From Excoecaria cochinchinensis (Eukaryota > Streptophyta > Magnoliopsida > Malpighiales > Euphorbiaceae), in NCBI GenBank assembly GCA_947683425.1, contig CANTUQ010000050.1:8672501-8736500 (forward strand): DNA of 64,000 nt, read 5' to 3'. The notes under the pieces are model-generated. The model made no database searches and was not told where the DNA came from. It saw only the letters and a list, made by a program, of their open reading frames with translations. Shown one piece after another: positions 60,592 through 64,000 of this stretch (the stretch's first letter is position 1; each line of letters opens with the position of its first letter). Made by a program: the position numbers and the translations under genes.

Positions 60592-62290
60592 CCCCAATAT
60601 TAGTACTCACTCGCGCTGGACAACCAGGTCAAGATGAAGTCCACACAAATTCAAATCATTCAAACACATAAAGAGGAAACATTAAAACCATTTTCAAGAT
60701 ATTTCAAGTCTTCTTCGAAGCATTTCAAGTCTTTTCGAAGCATAAAACCTTTTTCAAGGTATTTCAAGTCTTCTTCGAAACATTTCAAGTCTTTTTCAAA
60801 GTATAAAATCTTTTTCAAGGCATTTCAAGTCTTCTTTAAAGCATTACAAGTCTTTTCAAAGTATAAAACCTTTTTTAAGGTATTTCAAATCTTCTTCGAA
60901 ACCTTTTTTAAGGTATTTCAAGTCTTCTTCGAAGCATTTCAAGTCTTTTCGAAGCATAAAACCTTTTTCAAGGTATTTCAAGTTTTTTTCGAAGCATTTC
61001 AAGTCTTTTTCAAAGTATAAAATCTTTTTCAAGCTATTTCAAGTCTTCTTCAAAGCATTACAAGTCTTTTCAAAGCATAAAACCTTTCTTAAGGTATTTC
61101 AAATCTTCTTTGAAGCATTTAAAGTCTTTTTAAAGCATAAAACCTTTTCAAGGTATTTCAAGTCTTCTTCGAAGCATTTCAAGTCTTTTTCAAAGTATAA
61201 AATCTTTTTCAAAGTATTTCAAGTCTTCTTTAAAGCATTACAAGTCTTTTCAAAGCATAAAACCTTTCTTAAAGTATGTCAAATCTTCTTTGAAGCATTT
61301 AAAGTCTTTTTAAAGCATAAAACCTTTTCAAGGTATTTCAAGTCTCTTCGAAGCACTAAAACCTTTTTTCATTTCAAGTCTTTTCGAAGCATAAAACTTT
61401 TTTCAAGGTATTTCAAGTCTTTTTTGAAGCATTTCAAGTATTTTTCGAAGCATAAAACCTTTTTCAAGATATTTCAAGTCTTCTTTAAAGCATTTCAACC
61501 CCAATATTAGTACTCACTCGCGCTGGACAACCAGGTCAAGATGAAGTCCACACAAATTCAAATCATTCAAAAAGATAAAGAGGAAACATTAAAACCTTTT
61601 TCAAGTTATTTCAAGTTTTCTTCGAAGCATTTCAAGTCTTTTCAAAGCATAAAACCTTTTTCAAGGTATTTCAAGTCTTTTCGAAGCATTTCAAGTCTTT
61701 TTCAAAGTATAAAATCTTTTTCAAGGTATTTCAAGTCTTCTTCAAAGCATTACAGGTCTTTTCAAAGCATAAAACCTTTTTTAAGGTATTTCAAATCTTT
61801 TTCGAAGCATTTAAAGTCTTTTTAAAGCATAAAACCATTTCAAGGTATTTCAAGTCTCTTCGAAACACTAAAACCTTTTCAAGGTATTTCAAGTCTCTTC
61901 GAAACACTAAAACCTTTTTTCATTTCAAGTCTTTTCGAAGCATAAAACCTTTTTTAAGGTATTTTAAGTCTTTTTTGAAGCATTTCAAGTCTTTTCAAAG
62001 CATAAAACCTTTTTTCAGGTATTTCAAGTCTTCTTTAAAGCATTTCAAGTCTTTTCAAAGCATAAAACCTTTTTAAGGTATTTTAAGTCTTCTTCAAAGC
62101 ATTTCAAGTCTATTTGAAGCATTGAAACCTTTTTTCAAGGTATTTCAAGTCTTTTTGAGGCATTAAAATCTTTTTTGAGGTATTTCAAGTCTCTTCGAAG
62201 CATTAAATCTTTGCAAATCATTTTAAGTCTCTTCGCAGCATTAAATCTTTGCAAATCATTTCAAGTTTCTTCGGAGCACCAAGTTTTGTT
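60592..62290 (+). repeat. Tandem repeat array (TTTCAAGTCTTCTTCGAAGC), with a 907-bp higher-order duplication
   Basis: The array is built of two related half-units, TTTCAAGTCTTCTTCGAAGC and TCGAAGCATAAAACCTTTTTC, joining to about 60 bp and present more than twenty times. A non-repetitive start block (CCCCAATATTAGTACTCACT, CGCGCTGGACAACCAGG) occurs at 60592 and again at 61499, exactly 907 bp apart, so a whole segment was duplicated. Long frames through it (Phe/Lys/Ser-rich) follow from the repeat and are not genes. Confidence 0.9.
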
Positions 62291-62329
62291 TTTTTTTTTT
62301 CCAAAACATTCCAAGTCCCTTATACTACT

Positions 62330-62515
62330 CTGATGAAGGATTTACACGTTTACGGTAACAAATGTTTACATGATGATGGTAACTACTACTTCAACTAGGG
62401 ATTTGCACATTCGGGATAATAAATGTTTACACGACGATGGTAACTACCACTTCAACGAAGGGTTTACACAATCTCGATAACAAATGTTTACACGATGACG
62501 GTAACTACCACTCTC
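62330..62515 (+). repeat. Three tandem units of about 65 bp
   Basis: Units around AACAAATGTTTACACGATGA followed by GGTAACTACCACTTC repeat three times. Confidence 0.8.
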
Positions 62516-62790
62516 AGGGGGCAACTGTTCCTCAGCAAATAGCCAATCCATCCTTTAGGGGGTAATCATTCTTCAAGGGACAACAAACCGTCCATCAAGG
62601 GGCAATCGTTCTTCAGGGAACAACAAACTATCATTCAGGGGGCATCCGTTCTTCTGGGAACAAAAAACCGTTCTCCAGGGAACAACAAACCGTCCTTCTG
62701 GGGGCAGTTGTTCTCTAGGGAACAACCATCCGTCCTTCAGCGAGGCAACCATCCTTCAAGGAATGACAAATCTAGTCCTTCAAGGGGCAT
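62516..62790 (+). repeat. Short repeats around TTCTTCAGGGAACAACAAAC
   Basis: About eight units of roughly 30 bp with GGGGCAATCGTTCTTCAGGG and AACAACAAACCGTCC. Confidence 0.8.
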
Positions 62791-62879
62791 TCCATCCAAC
62801 ATCAAATCAATGGTGGTTTAACACACCGACAAATCGACGTAAACCAATCACCAAACGTGATATAACACGTCAATAAGTC

Positions 62880-64000
62880 AGATTTAATCAAACTCACCAC
62901 AACGCAGCAGGAAGGCGGCAGCCTCCATTTATTTACATATTTACCATCAAGTAAATTTTCTCACCTTTATTTGCTTACTTAGTGTACAATCCACCATTTA
63001 GTCCTCAGATTTTCATTCTAGTCCTTATTAGCTCATCACTTCACTCATTTAACTATCATTTTATACATTTAATCTCTTAAGTTCATGTTTTACCATTTTC
63101 ATAATAATGGTATTCTTTTTACATTTCTCTACATTTTATACGTGTACATTTACATTTTAGTCCTTAAATCATTACTTCCATGTTTATTTTACATATTAGT
63201 TCATATTAAGCTTTCATTTTGCATTTAAACCCATTAGTTACTCATTTTATCATTTTTATTCATTTAACCTATTCTTTCATATACAAATTACCATTTAGTC
63301 CCTCTGTTATCTATTTTAGGACAAATTATATTTTTGCCCTTCTTTTAACTTTATTTACAGAATTGCCACTAGCTCATTTCTCTTTTCATTTTAAATTATT
63401 ATTTAGCTTACAAATTATTATATATTAGTCCTTACATTATCACTTTCACGCCCTGCACTTTGGATTCTTTACATATTTGTCATTTTAATTTCACTTTTCA
63501 TTTATATGTTACTTATTAATGTACTTTTGCATATAATTACGATTTTGCCCCTAAACTTTTAGTAAATTACAATTTGGTCCTTCCTTTAACGTTTACTTAT
63601 AATTTGGTCCTTTATTTACTATATTTTCACATTTGTTCACTTCTTAGCTTATAATTTACCAATTAATCTCACGACTAATTATTTTTGCGGTAAATTACGT
63701 TTTGGTCCATAAACTTTTATTTTCTTTCATATGAGTCCTTTTTCATTTTATTTCTCATTTTCATTATACTTTTTATATTTTCAGGTCATTTTCATTATTA
63801 TGACCCGATTGACTTATACTTCGAGGTAAATTACCGTTTTAACCCCAAACTTTCGTTTTCTTTCCATTTAGGTCATTTTTCATATAACTTCTTATTTTCA
63901 TATTACTTTTCACATTTTCATGTCATTCTTCTTTTGACAGAATCGTATCATTTTATAATTCTGTTATTTTACACTTAGGCTTTTTATACATTATGCTTTT
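62880..64000. other. Pyrimidine-rich AT stretch, possibly part of a 3' LTR
   Basis: No genes. Phrases like TTTAGTCCTT, TTTTGGTCC and CATTTTCAT recur irregularly. The style resembles 49898-50358 and 52330-52850, thought to be LTR, so this may be the 3' LTR of the Tat-type element running out of the window. Not demonstrated. Confidence 0.35.

Noticed and set aside
60634..61825. Two Phe/Lys/Ser-rich open frames
   Set aside because: They run through the 60-bp tandem repeat whose unit happens to lack stops; the peptide repeats with the DNA and shows no domain.
60592..62290. Regular short repeats resembling a CRISPR array
   Set aside because: Units are contiguous and diverged with no unique spacers, there are no cas genes, and the DNA is eukaryotic.

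Overview
This is nuclear DNA from a flowering plant, probably a eudicot. The evidence is plant-specific transposon families (CACTA elements with CACTACAAGAA ends, Mutator-like elements carrying DUF1985/Ulp1 genes, Tat-type and Ty1/copia LTR retrotransposons), two fragments of a plant fructokinase gene, high A+T content, and genes cut by short introns. I see no intact host gene, no rRNA or tRNA gene, and nothing prokaryotic. The only long uninterrupted reading frame is the polyprotein of a young copia element. The species cannot be named from the sequence.

Layout. (a) 1 to about 15,480: a large Mutator-like element (MULE) entering from the left. It carries a decayed DUF1985-Ulp1 protease gene (+), a decayed Athila ORF1-like gene (+) and a decayed MuDR transposase gene (-). 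Degenerate TATAC arrays and short palindromes lie between them, and a complete non-autonomous CACTA element (7392-10617, target duplication ATA) is inserted in it. (b) 15,700-17,198: a foldback MULE with arms of about 690 bp and a 9-bp target duplication. (c) 17,400-27,860: remnants of Tat-type gypsy elements: a gag fragment (+), a CACTA fragment, a broken coiled-coil ORF (+), a second CACTA (20430-23746, TSD TTA), and a broken protease-RT-RNase H-integrase region (-). (d) 27,900-35,300: a partial 3-kb LTR, then a decayed RNase H-integrase region and another Athila ORF1-like pseudogene. (e) 35,302-42,800: one CACTA end, a solo LTR (TSD CTATA), two fructokinase exon fragments, a MULE-type MITE (10-bp TSD), a probable old copia LTR and a hAT-type MITE (TSD TTTTTAAC). 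(f) 43,151-49,892: a full-length copia element, TSD TTGCA, whose 446-bp LTRs differ at one position. (g) 49,898-64,000: a decayed Tat-type element holding the end of an LTR, a primer-binding-like site, gag, and a long tandem-repeat-rich non-coding part. It is interrupted by a second foldback MULE (50368-52125, TSD TGTTATGCA) and a 3-kb solo LTR (54180-57189).

How the parts relate. The window is a nested transposon graveyard with a readable order of events: CACTA elements into the MULE and into a Tat element, a solo LTR into Tat gag, a foldback element into a Tat LTR, and finally the copia element. The points most worth following are the two foldback MULEs sharing GGGACAAAGAT ends, one with five consecutive hairpins per arm; the MULE combining an Ulp1-like gene with a retrotransposon-like ORF; the coiled-coil ORF antisense to Tat pol; the palindromic GTGACGAGTCGTGAC repeats; and the fructokinase fragments beside a CACTA end.
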